Of a stretch of DNA of 16,752 nt, positions 8,032 through 14,250 are shown in pieces (the stretch's first letter is position 1; every line of letters starts with the position of its first letter). The notes under the pieces are model-generated. The model did no database searches. It saw only the letters and a list, made by a program, of their open reading frames with translations, and was not told the origin of the DNA. The stretch is from JAUYQR01 sp043727195. GTDB lineage: Bacteria > Pseudomonadota > Alphaproteobacteria > Rhodobacterales > Rhodobacteraceae. The stretch lies in assembly GCA_043727195.1 (NCBI GenBank), contig JAYSYZ010000009.1, forward strand, positions 1-16,752. The letters are read 5' to 3'. The position numbers were made by a program, and so were the translations under genes.

Positions 8032-8690
8032 GGTTCAACCTCCCATTCTAAACATGGCGTCGCGAACGGAGGGCCGACAAATGCTTCGCCGGAATTCCGC
8101 CGCTCATCGACCAATAAACGTCACGCGTCTATGTTCTGGAGGTCGTCGTGAGCACCCGGATCAGAAAGGACCCGGCGTTCAAAATTTCATGAACTAAATA
8201 TTCGATAGCCATACGGCATTGCTGCATCGTCCATGCAGCCAAACATGCGAATTATAACTCTGTGCAAATTGCCTTCGCTATCGGGCGTACCGAAAGCTTA
8301 CGCCCGAAGGTTCAGGAAGCCCTCATTGCCACCGCTTTTGTCATCATGCGCTTCTCCCCCCACCACTGATAAACATACTGCCATTCTTGCATAATTTCAA
8401 GTGTTCTAATGGCGCGAACACGTTTTGCCCGCCGTGTCCCACGCAGGCCGCAGCATCACATACTGACATCAACTCGGTCTTGGCTGCACTCTGATTACCC
8501 TGCGCGTACCTGAGCGGACGCGGAGCATGTTCAGCCAAGGCTAACTTGTTGGCATCCTGAAGAAGCATAAGAACAGAGGCACCTTTGCCAAGCTTCACCG
8601 CAACCACGGCGACAGAAACGCGATTTTGTGGCTGCTTGATCTTACAGTTTGTGACCCCGAAATTAATATGCACTCTCATCGAAGCAACTG
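8032..8690. other. Intergenic and debris region upstream of the repeat-protein gene
   Basis: The part next to 8031 carries the ribosome-binding site of the repeat protein and a candidate promoter with two inverted repeats (listed separately). From about 8345 to 8690 I see no convincing gene. An open frame of 128 codons on the minus strand (8344-8730) has no recognisable domain and starts inside IS66-like debris, so I do not call it a gene. Confidence 0.5.
8221..8307 (-). promoter_or_regulatory. Candidate promoter and operator of the secretion cassette
   Basis: On the minus strand a perfect TATAAT (8256-8251) lies about 220 bases upstream of the repeat-protein start; no good -35 box is at the right distance. 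A perfect 7-bp inverted repeat GCTGCAT-cgtcc-ATGCAGC (8221-8239) covers the likely start of transcription. A 9-bp inverted repeat TCGGGCGTA / TACGCCCGA with a 9-base loop (8281-8307) lies 25-50 bases upstream of the -10. The layout suits an activator-dependent promoter with a second regulator site near +1, and implies a long 5' leader of about 215 bases. The regulator is not identifiable. Confidence 0.35.
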
Positions 8691-8795
8691 AGCAAAGCCC
8701 TTCGGGGGCCAGTCCGTCCCATTGCGCCACAACACGCTCACCATCTTCCCCTGAAAACGTAGCAGGCGCCCGTCCCGGGGCAGAAGAGCTGACCT
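8660..8795 (-). pseudogene. Possible IS66 TnpB-like scrap
   Basis: Directly after the point where the IS110 similarity stops, the minus strand reads CPGTGACYVFRGRW in one frame, FQGKMVSVLW in a second and WDGLAPEGLC in a third. These resemble, in order, the FVFRGRRG, K-V-L-W and W-DG-GLC elements of the small IS66 TnpB protein. The pieces are short and spread over frames, so the family call is tentative. If correct, the IS110 copy was truncated by recombination with an IS66-like element. Confidence 0.28.
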
Positions 8796-9430
8796 TCGCT
8801 GCAAGCAGTCTGGATGAACTCCTCCTTCGTCATGGCGCTGATCATGTGTGGAGAAGGGAACATCTCGAGAAACGCCAGAAACCAATCTGTCCGCGAACTG
8901 CGATGGAAACGATCGGCTTCCGGAAAGTAGAGCGGCAGGTAGTGGGTCAGGATGCGGTGCCACAGTTCGGTCTTGGCCCGCGACACGGCATCATGGGTCT
9001 TGGACAATTCCTGAATGTCGTTCGTGCTGGCCACAATCGGGTCCTGGAAGATCTGCACCGCGCCAATCTGCAGCATGTGCAAGATGACTTGGGCATCTTT
9101 GGGGTCGTTCTTGTCCCAACTGTTGTGCAGCGCCTCCCGCGTGCGGGCCAAAGCGACCGAGGACACGAGCTTCAAGTCGAACCCGGCGACGCCAAGGTGA
9201 TACATCAGCACGCGATGATAGTTGCCGGTGGCCTCGAAGCCGATGCGGACTGGCAAGTCGTATTCGCGCAAGATCGCGATCAGCCGCATGAAATCGTCAG
9301 TGGAGTTGGTAATCGTCATGCGCCGACGGCGCGTCTTGCCCGGGACGGCAATCAGCACCTCATGCCGGTGTTTGGAAATGTCGATGCCTACCAGAACACG
9401 GGCATCCGAAGTATACTCAACCTTGGCCAT
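8738..9430 (-). pseudogene. IS110-family transposase, C-terminally truncated
   Basis: The ATG at 9430 has GAGGAGA just upstream and starts MAKVEYTSDARVLVGIDISK. The protein keeps the RuvC-like DEDD domain of IS110 transposases: D in VGIDISK, E in IGFEATGNYH and the acidic pair in NDPKDAQVI, followed by a YFPEADRFHRSSRTDWF helical region. Similarity stops near TKEEFIQTA (about base 8805). The frame then runs about 20 codons into unrelated sequence, giving 230 residues against about 340-400 for the family. The whole C-terminal Tnp20 domain, which supplies the nucleophilic serine, is missing, so it cannot recombine DNA by itself. The N-terminal part is undamaged, implying a recent truncation. 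A 16-bp inverted repeat lies just upstream. Confidence 0.88.
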
Positions 9431-9484
9431 AGCCGGTCTCCTCTGTGGTGTGGTTCGCAAAACCACCATAGAGACCCGAGATCC

Positions 9485-9536
9485 GGTTATGGCCGCCTGC
9501 TGCGCAATTTGGCAGACTGCGCAGGCGGCCATAACC
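9485..9536. repeat. 16-bp perfect inverted repeat upstream of the IS110 transposase gene
   Basis: GGTTATGGCCGCCTGC (9485-9500) and its exact reverse complement (9521-9536) flank a 20-base spacer. The repeat starts 55 bases upstream of the IS110 start codon and ends where IS3-related sequence begins. In IS110-group elements the non-coding stretch upstream of the transposase encodes the bridge RNA, and several members insert at hairpins. It could therefore be part of the element's structured end or its target site. Its function is not proven by the sequence. Confidence 0.85.
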
Positions 9537-9857
9537 TTCAACGGCGCGTCATTCCCAACATGCTATGGCAGCGAGTTCATCTTTCGCGACCTCGACCTCT
9601 GGGCCTATGCCAACAACGTCACTCTGGACTTCCCCAGGCCCGGCAAACCGACCGACAACGGCTTCATCGAGGCGTTCAATAGCAAACTCCGGGCCGAATG
9701 CCTGAACGCACATTGGTTCCTGACACTTGCCGACGCCCGTGAAAAGTTGGAGCATTGGCGCAGAGACTACAACGAGGTCAGGCCACACAGCGCGATCGGA
9801 TACAACGTGCCGATTGCTATCCATAATCCCGGCGACGCAACCAGCCCGTCACCATGA
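9537..9857 (+). pseudogene. IS3-family transposase (OrfB) C-terminal remnant A
   Basis: This is the end of an rve-type integrase domain: GSEFIFRDLDLWAYANNVT, PGKPTDNGFIEAFNSKL (containing the catalytic Glu) and RRDYNEVRPHSAIGYN, stopping at TGA 9855-9857. The position normally occupied by the second catalytic Asp (DNGSEF) reads CYGSEF here, exactly at the junction with the sequence beside the inverted repeat. All sequence upstream, including the first Asp and OrfA, is missing. Only about the last 100 residues survive, so it is inactive. Remnant B at 10399 is from a related element. Confidence 0.85.
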
Positions 9858-9899
9858 TCAGAGCCGGAAAACTCCAGCATCCGGCGGGACAAGGTTGGG
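9845..9899 (+). repeat. 55-bp IS3-remnant end, copy 1
   Basis: Bases 9845-9899 align without gaps to 10533-10587; both contain CCCGTCACC, AGCCGGAAAACTC and ACAAGGTTGGG. Copy 1 covers the end of the transposase reading frame and the sequence just beyond it, as expected for the right part of the same IS type. A third short CAAGGTTGGG occurs at about 9903-9912. Confidence 0.75.
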
Positions 9900-10398
9900 T
9901 CTCAGAGCAAGGTTGGGCAGACTCTACATTAAAGTGAGGGCGTTTCCGGGAGGCAGGTCAGTTTCTATCGCTCGGGATTCGAACTGGAAGTGCGATATAG
10001 GGAAATCAATGGGTTAAAGGGTGGAGAAGGTTCGACTGCAGTCCCTTTCCCTCCGCCACTTGCCCTCTTGACGCTTTCTCTCGACCCGGCCGAGGCTGGA
10101 TATTTCCGTTGTTTTGAGAGGTTAGGCGGGCGGGGCTGAACACTAGCCTTTGGGACGCGAGAACAAAATGTTCTTTCAGGGCTGATATATTCTGGACCTG
10201 TCGCCTTGGATGTTATGACGAATACTCTTTGGAATATCGAAAATAAACAAATTTTCTGGAAACTTCTCTAGCCTCTTCGATCTGGATGGCGTTTGGCAAA
10301 ACGGAGCTGAAATTGGAAGTTCCTTATTTGTTCCAGACATCACAAGCGGGCAACATCGACTCGCGGGCATTGAGCGATGTCGCCCGGAACGGACTGTG
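9858..10398. other. Non-coding stretch between two IS3 remnants
   Basis: No convincing gene is seen. It holds the last part of the IS3 remnant A end and a tRNA-Ser-like 3' segment at 10029-10058 (listed separately). From about 10170 to 10290 there is a locally AT-richer stretch. A 64-codon minus-strand frame (10176-10370) and a 77-codon plus-strand frame (10286-10519) have no recognisable domain. Confidence 0.5.
10029..10058 (+). other. tRNA-Ser 3'-end-like sequence, possible attachment-site relic
   Basis: GGTTCGA followed, after a six-base interruption, by TCCCTTTCCCTCCGCCA resembles the T-arm and acceptor 3' strand of a tRNA-Ser gene with an encoded CCA. The rest of a tRNA (D-arm, anticodon arm, 5' acceptor strand) is not present upstream, so it is not a tRNA gene. 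Integrative elements often recombine at tRNA 3' ends and leave such a copy, and this one lies among mobile-element remnants. The identification rests on about 24 matching bases and is tentative. Confidence 0.33.
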
Positions 10399-10530
10399 TC
10401 GCGAGAAATTGACCTCTGGGCTTACCAGCGCGGCGTCACCTTCGCCTTACTGCGTCCGGGCACGCCCACGGATGCGTTCATCGAAGCGTACAACGGCAGG
10501 TTCCGCGCGGAATGCCTGAACATACACTGA
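10399..10530 (+). pseudogene. IS3-family transposase (OrfB) remnant B
   Basis: A second IS3 orfB scrap reads REIDLWAYQRGVTF, then RPGTPTDAFIEAYNGRF (with the catalytic Glu) and RAECLNIH, then hits TGA at 10528-10530 where remnant A has TGG (HWF). After TTCC the sequence jumps to the CCGTCACC end segment shared with remnant A, so about 125 bases present in copy A (the RRDYNEVRPHS region) were deleted. The two copies differ by many substitutions and come from related elements rather than one recent duplication. It is inactive. Confidence 0.78.
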
Positions 10531-10532
10531 TT

Positions 10533-10587
10533 CCCGTCACCCTGAGCGAAGCCGGAAAACTCTGCCTTCGGGCGGTACAAGGTTGGG
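10533..10587 (+). repeat. 55-bp IS3-remnant end, copy 2
   Basis: Gap-free counterpart of 9845-9899, separated from it by 688 bases in direct orientation. It lies directly after the truncated remnant B and marks the right boundary of that element. The convergent exported-protein gene begins its 3' end only about 18 bases further on. Confidence 0.72.
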
Positions 10588-10604
10588 GGTCGGATCGGCG
10601 TGAG

Positions 10605-11147
10605 TTACTGCACTGGAACCATCAGATGCGCATAGGGCGTGCCTGCCCACATTACGTAGGGCATGGTCGTGTCGGGGTCCGCGCTCGTCGGGTATCCCTG
10701 CATCAAATCCGTCGCATTCATGACCATGATATGCGGGCCCGTCGTTACCCAGTGGTTGGAGTTTGTCGCCGCCGTCGCATAGGGGTCGGTGTTGCTGGCG
10801 TCAGAACCCCCGGCCAGCATGAAGATCAGCCCGACCTTGTCCTTTGGCGGTTCGGTCTTGTTTGTCCAGGCCATCGCCCATTCCATGGAATTTGCGTCAC
10901 CACACATCGGGTCGGCAGACGGCGTGGCTGGGTCATCGGGCATGCACCAATATCCGTTGGTGCCTTCTCGCAACGTCTGCATCTTTCCGTCTGCCCCCAC
11001 GGCATAGACGCTGGCGCCAGTAGACACGGCCGCAGGTCCAGCAGACTCAGCGCTTTTGATCAGGTCAGAGGTCTCATCTGCTGCGGCGTATTGAGCGCCG
11101 AGGACGAGGACCACGAGGCTCAACGATGTCAAATTATGCTTAATCAT
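10605..11147 (-). CDS. Secreted/periplasmic protein of unknown function
   Basis: An intact 180-residue protein. The ATG at 11147 is chosen because GGGAG lies about 8 bases upstream and it begins a clear Sec signal peptide (MIKHN, hydrophobic LSLVVLVLGA, cleavage likely after the AAA near 21-23). Longer in-frame starts up to 11240 would bury the signal. The mature part has LREGTNGYWCMPDDP and DPMCGD (Cys68 and Cys82, a likely disulfide), EWAMAW, KVGLIFMLAGGSDASNTDP, GPHIMVM and the C-terminal PYVMWAGTPYAHLMVPV. From memory this pattern belongs to a conserved family of exported hypothetical proteins with no assigned activity; I cannot name a domain. It sits alone between IS3 and recombinase remnants, with no operon partner. 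Confidence 0.82.
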   Translation of the reverse strand: MIKHNLTSLSLVVLVLGAQYAAADETSDLIKSAESAGPAAVSTGASVYAVGADGKMQTLREGTNGYWCMPDDPATPSADPMCGDANSMEWAMAWTNKTEPPKDKVGLIFMLAGGSDASNTDPYATAATNSNHWVTTGPHIMVMNATDLMQGYPTSADPDTTMPYVMWAGTPYAHLMVPVQ

Positions 11148-11588
11148 TGTTAATGCTCCCAGAGTTCTGGGGACATGCAATAGCGAGCCCAAGAATATCA
11201 TCGCGCCGGGCAAGCAGTTGCTGCGCCCAAGAGGTGTCAATACAAGTGGTTCGATGGTCTATTGCGGCAAAGAATGCCGACTGCACACTGGAAATCACAT
11301 CCAACTATTATAATAGTTCTATACGCAATTTTATGCGATTCGTCAATATCGGCGAGGCCTATCCGAGCGGCCTGGACGCAGACGACTGACACGCAACAAC
11401 GACGGATCGCCCAGTCTTTGCTTGGACCATAGGCAGGGCACTACTAGCCGTCCTGCGCGAACGGGACCGCACGCTCTAAGTTTATGCGCTTGATGGCGAT
11501 CGGTGATCTTTCCTGTTCAATGCCAATGGCCCCCCGCCGGTTACTCCACTGCGCAAGGAACGTTATGCTGTGATTACAGGGGGCGGAC
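11148..11588. other. Intergenic region upstream of the exported protein
   Basis: No convincing gene. On the minus strand a perfect TTGACA (about 11234-11239) has no good -10 partner. The AT-rich stretch around 11290-11345 contains a perfect 16-bp palindrome (listed separately). The part from 11345 to 11588 shows nothing I recognise. Confidence 0.45.
11303..11318. promoter_or_regulatory. Perfect 16-bp AT-rich palindrome, possible operator
   Basis: AACTATTATAATAGTT is its own reverse complement with no spacer, and it lies in the most AT-rich patch of the surrounding GC-rich DNA. It is about 155 bases upstream of the exported-protein start and contains TATAAT on both strands. A dimeric repressor or a promoter -10 could use it; no regulator gene is next to it. 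Confidence 0.4.
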
Positions 11589-11998
11589 ATGGCGGATCAG
11601 GCGGGCACGCTTGGCCGAGGGGGAAACCTTGCGCGAAATTCCCCGCAGCCTGAGGCGAATGATCTGACCGTAGGCGTCATGGCACTGGTGGCGCAAGCGG
11701 AGCGGGAAACGATCTTTCGGCGTACTAAGGCGGCTCTCGCCATGGCCAAGACGCGCGGGGTGAAGTTGGGCCATCCGAACGGGTGCCGGAAAATGTGGTG
11801 AGGCGTTGCGGGCCGTGGTCTTCGCCGAACGCAGACGCTTTCGCCGAAGAACACGCGGCTCTCGTCGCGAACATCCGGGCGGCGGGCGATTTGAGTTGCG
11901 CTGTTGCGGAGCAACCGGCGGCACGGGGGATCAGGACAGGACGCGGCAGCATGTGGAAGGTCTCAGATGTGCAGGCTCTAACTCGTCGTCTTGTCGCC
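11589..11998 (+). pseudogene. Serine recombinase (resolvase/invertase family) remnant
   Basis: The middle and end of a serine recombinase are readable in two frames. The first reads EANDLTVGVMALVAQAERET, then RRTKAALAMAKTRGVKLGHP (11655-11780), the conserved E-helix and linker region of resolvase/invertase enzymes. After a frameshift near 11780-11800, a second frame reads NADAFAEEHAALVANIRAAG, AARGIRTGRG and MWKVSDVQAL, the usual Recombinase-domain tail. The first roughly 110 residues, including the catalytic Ser, are missing. Upstream, frame 11593-11667 reads ARLAEGETLREIPRSL, which resembles a resolvase helix-turn-helix and may be a third scrap. It is inactive, and it converges with the rhodanese gene. 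Confidence 0.75.
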
Positions 11999-12025
11999 CC
12001 GGTCCGGCCATACAGTCGAAACGCA

Positions 12026-12400
12026 TCAATCTTCGACAGGACCACCCGCCGCTTTCCAGTCGCCGAAACCTCCCACGTTGTGAACTTTGCTGAAGCCCAT
12101 TTCCTTAAGTGTCTTTCCGGCCAACGCTGCCTGGCCACCGGCGCCGCAGACGAGGTAAATCTCTGCATCTTTTTGCAAGACCGGATTGTGATGTGGCGTC
12201 GACGCGTCGGCAGCAAATTCAAGGAACCCACGCGGAATTCGAACCGCGCCAGCGATCGTGCCCGTATTTGCAATGACGCCGGAATCCCGCACATCGAGAA
12301 ACAGCGCATCCCCCTTTTCATGGCGGGCGATCGCGTCCTCAAGCGGCACGCGCGGAACATCGGCGTTGGCGGCGTCCAGATAGTCTTTGGCGGTTTTCAT
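12026..12400 (-). CDS. Single-domain rhodanese-like protein
   Basis: A small 124-residue protein, probably cytosolic since no signal peptide is seen. Rhodaneses carry sulfane sulfur on an active-site cysteine and transfer it to thiophilic acceptors. Visible hallmarks are LFLDVRDSG (33-41), GTIAGAVRIPRG (47-58), the cysteine in YLVCGAGGQAA (Cys85), GKTLKEMGF and the closing VHNVGGFGDWKAAGGPV. The active-site loop is CGAGGQ, where many relatives have CxSGGR, so the sixth loop position is Gln instead of Arg and substrate preference may differ. The ATG at 12400 has a weak purine stretch (CAGGGAT) upstream. The frame is intact although it is flanked by decayed transposon genes on both sides, and no sulfur-metabolism partner is adjacent. 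Confidence 0.88.
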   Translation of the reverse strand: MKTAKDYLDAANADVPRVPLEDAIARHEKGDALFLDVRDSGVIANTGTIAGAVRIPRGFLEFAADASTPHHNPVLQKDAEIYLVCGAGGQAALAGKTLKEMGFSKVHNVGGFGDWKAAGGPVED

Positions 12401-12439
12401 GACGTGATCCCTGTGCTTGTGCTCTCACGTCAGAATAGG

Positions 12440-13008
12440 GTTGAAAGAGGTCTAGGAGCAAGGTTCTTGGCTGGAGGGGTCGGGTTTGAAACGGCTATGA
12501 GGCGCCGCCATCTGTTGGTGCCTTGCAACACGCGCCGCCGAGGTCCGGGGCACGGGTCGTCCGGATGCGCACCTGAAGCGTGGGGGCTGGCATATGGATG
12601 AGGTGGCGCGACGCATGAACTTTCGCGCGCCGTTGATCACGAAATTGAAGTTCCGCGATGCCGAGTCACCCTGCAGCGGGACCGCAAGACTGTTCTGCCG
12701 TTCTTCAAGAAATCAATGAAGCGGCATGGTAAGACCGAGCCAATCGTGACTGACCGGCTGCGGTCCTGTCGTGGCTCTGACAGCTGTCGGCCGCGGCGAC
12801 AATTCTGAGGGTCGCTCGATGACACGGCGGAAACGCGCACCTGCCGCTGGGCCGGCGGGAACGTGCGGCGGACGCGAACATTGCAGAAGTTCGCATCAGG
12901 CCGAACCATAGTCTGACGGAGCGCCACCTTCAGAACCGCAACACCGACAAGATGACCCGCGCTGCCGCCCTCGCAGAGTGGCGCAAATCTTGCCATCCGG
13001 CAGCTTGA
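12440..13008 (+). pseudogene. IS6-family transposase, heavily decayed
   Basis: Pieces of an IS6/IS26-type transposase follow in the correct order but in several frames: GVGFETAMRR (about 12480, the VSYETVRRW region), WHMDEV (12588-12605, first DDE aspartate), then RAVDHEIEV, KKSMKRHGK and IVTDRLRS (12626-12770, second aspartate, with the usual VTDGLRSY altered). RTRTLQKFAS (about 12865-12895) and a closing ERHLQNRNTDKMTRAAALAE, ending at TGA 13006-13008, complete it. At least three frameshifts plus substitutions make it non-functional. I could not identify intact 14-bp terminal repeats. It is the last mobile-element remnant before the sugar transporter operon, whose first gene begins 140 bases later. 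Confidence 0.8.
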
Positions 13009-13149
13009 AAACCCTATACAGGTTGGGTCTTCTCGCTCATTCTAGGTCCACTGAGTGAAGAAACGTTAGCCGAAAACGATTAGATCTTGGGCACCCTAGA
13101 GGGTTGGCCATCGAAGCTGCCGTGCGTGCAGCAATCCAGGGAGAGAAAG

Positions 13150-14160
13150 ATGAAAACCAGTACGATTTTGCTCGCGATGGCCACGAACCTTGCCTTCGCC
13201 ATGCCGGCCGTCGCAGAGACTTCGGAAAAAAAGATTGCACTATCAAACAACTACGCCGGAAACTCGTGGCGTCAGGCGATGCTGACCAGTTGGGAGAAAA
13301 TCAGCGGCCCGGCGGTCACCGATGGCACTGTTGCCGCCGCCGACGCATTTACCACCGCTGAAAACCAAGCTACCGAGCAAGCCGCGCAGATTCAGAACAT
13401 GATTCTGCAAGGCTATGACGCCATCGTCATCAACGCCGCTTCGCCGACCGCACTGAATGGCGCGGTCAAGGAAGCCTGTGATGCCGGGATTACGGTCGTA
13501 TCTTTTGATGGCATCGTCACCGAGCCTTGCGCCTGGCGCATCGCCGTCGACTTCAAGGAAATGGGCCGCAGCCAGGTGGAATACCTTTCAGGCGTGCTGC
13601 CGGAAGGGGGCAATCTGCTGGAGATCCGTGGCCTTGCCGGGGTATTCGTCGATGACGAAATCTCTGCCGGGATCGCCGAAGGTGTCGCGCAGTTCCCGCA
13701 GTTCAAGATCGTCGGGTCGGTGCATGGCGACTGGGCACAGGACGTGGCCCAGAAGGCAGTTGCAGGCATCCTGCCGTCTTTGCCCGAGATTGTGGGGGTG
13801 GTGACGCAGGGCGGCGACGGCTATGGCGCGGCACAGGCAATCGCTGCCACCGATCGTCCGATGCCGACTATCGTCATGGGCAATCGAGAGGATGAGCTGA
13901 AATGGTGGAAAGAGCAGAAAGACGCCTCTGGTTATACCACGATGTCGGTGTCGATTGCCCCCGGTGTTTCGACGCTGGCCTTCTGGGTCGCCCAGCAGAT
14001 TTTGGACGGCAAAGAAGTGCCGAAGGACCTGACCGTTCCGTTCCTGCGCATCGATCAGGACAATCTTGAAGCCAACCTCGCCAGTACCCAGGCCGGTGGT
14101 GTGGCCAACGTCGAATACAGCCAGGCTGACGCGATTGCCGTGATAGACGGCGCAAAGTAA
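13150..14160 (+). CDS. Sugar ABC transporter periplasmic substrate-binding protein (RbsB-like)
   Basis: A 336-residue periplasmic binding protein of the ribose/galactose (Peripla_BP_4) type, which captures a sugar-like ligand and delivers it to the membrane permeases. The ATG at 13150 has AGGGAGAG directly upstream and starts a clear signal peptide (MKTSTILLAMATNLAFAMPA, cleavage likely after AVA near residue 22). The mature chain has the family's first domain pattern NNYAGNSWRQAML, then QIQNMILQGYDAIVINAASP and ACDAGITVVSFDG. Its second domain has GVVTQGGDGYGAAQAI, followed by APGVSTLAFWVAQQILDGK. Length is normal. It is the first gene of the operon and is separated from the ATPase gene by a hairpin. 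The ligand cannot be assigned; ribose, xylose or a polyol are all possible. Confidence 0.92.
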   Translation: MKTSTILLAMATNLAFAMPAVAETSEKKIALSNNYAGNSWRQAMLTSWEKISGPAVTDGTVAAADAFTTAENQATEQAAQIQNMILQGYDAIVINAASPTALNGAVKEACDAGITVVSFDGIVTEPCAWRIAVDFKEMGRSQVEYLSGVLPEGGNLLEIRGLAGVFVDDEISAGIAEGVAQFPQFKIVGSVHGDWAQDVAQKAVAGILPSLPEIVGVVTQGGDGYGAAQAIAATDRPMPTIVMGNREDELKWWKEQKDASGYTTMSVSIAPGVSTLAFWVAQQILDGKEVPKDLTVPFLRIDQDNLEANLASTQAGGVANVEYSQADAIAVIDGAK

Positions 14161-14197
14161 CCTGAAATTGCTGACGCAGTCTGTCGCGCATTTAGAC

Positions 14198-14236
14198 CGA
14201 CCTGCCCCATCCCCGGGGCAGGTCGCCCGAATTTTT
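14198..14236 (+). terminator. Terminator-like hairpin between the binding-protein and ATPase genes
   Basis: A perfect 11-bp inverted repeat CGACCTGCCCC / GGGGCAGGTCG with a 6-base loop (14198-14225) is followed within 10 bases by a run of five T (14232-14236). It lies 37 bases after the stop of the binding protein and 15 bases before the ATPase start. In ABC import operons such a structure usually gives partial termination and protects the binding-protein message, so that the periplasmic component is made in excess. Confidence 0.75.
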
Positions 14237-14250
14237 CTGACGGATGCCAT

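Noticed and set aside
8344..8730. 128-codon open frame on the minus strand
   Set aside because: No recognised domain, no good ribosome-binding site, and it begins inside IS66-like debris. I could not support it as a gene.
8585..9682. 365-codon open frame on the plus strand
   Set aside because: Antisense to the IS110 transposase over most of its length and without any domain.
9973..9990. GGGATTCGAACTGG, resembling a tRNA T-loop on the minus strand
   Set aside because: The flanking bases cannot form a T-arm stem, and no acceptor or anticodon arm is present, so it is not a tRNA.
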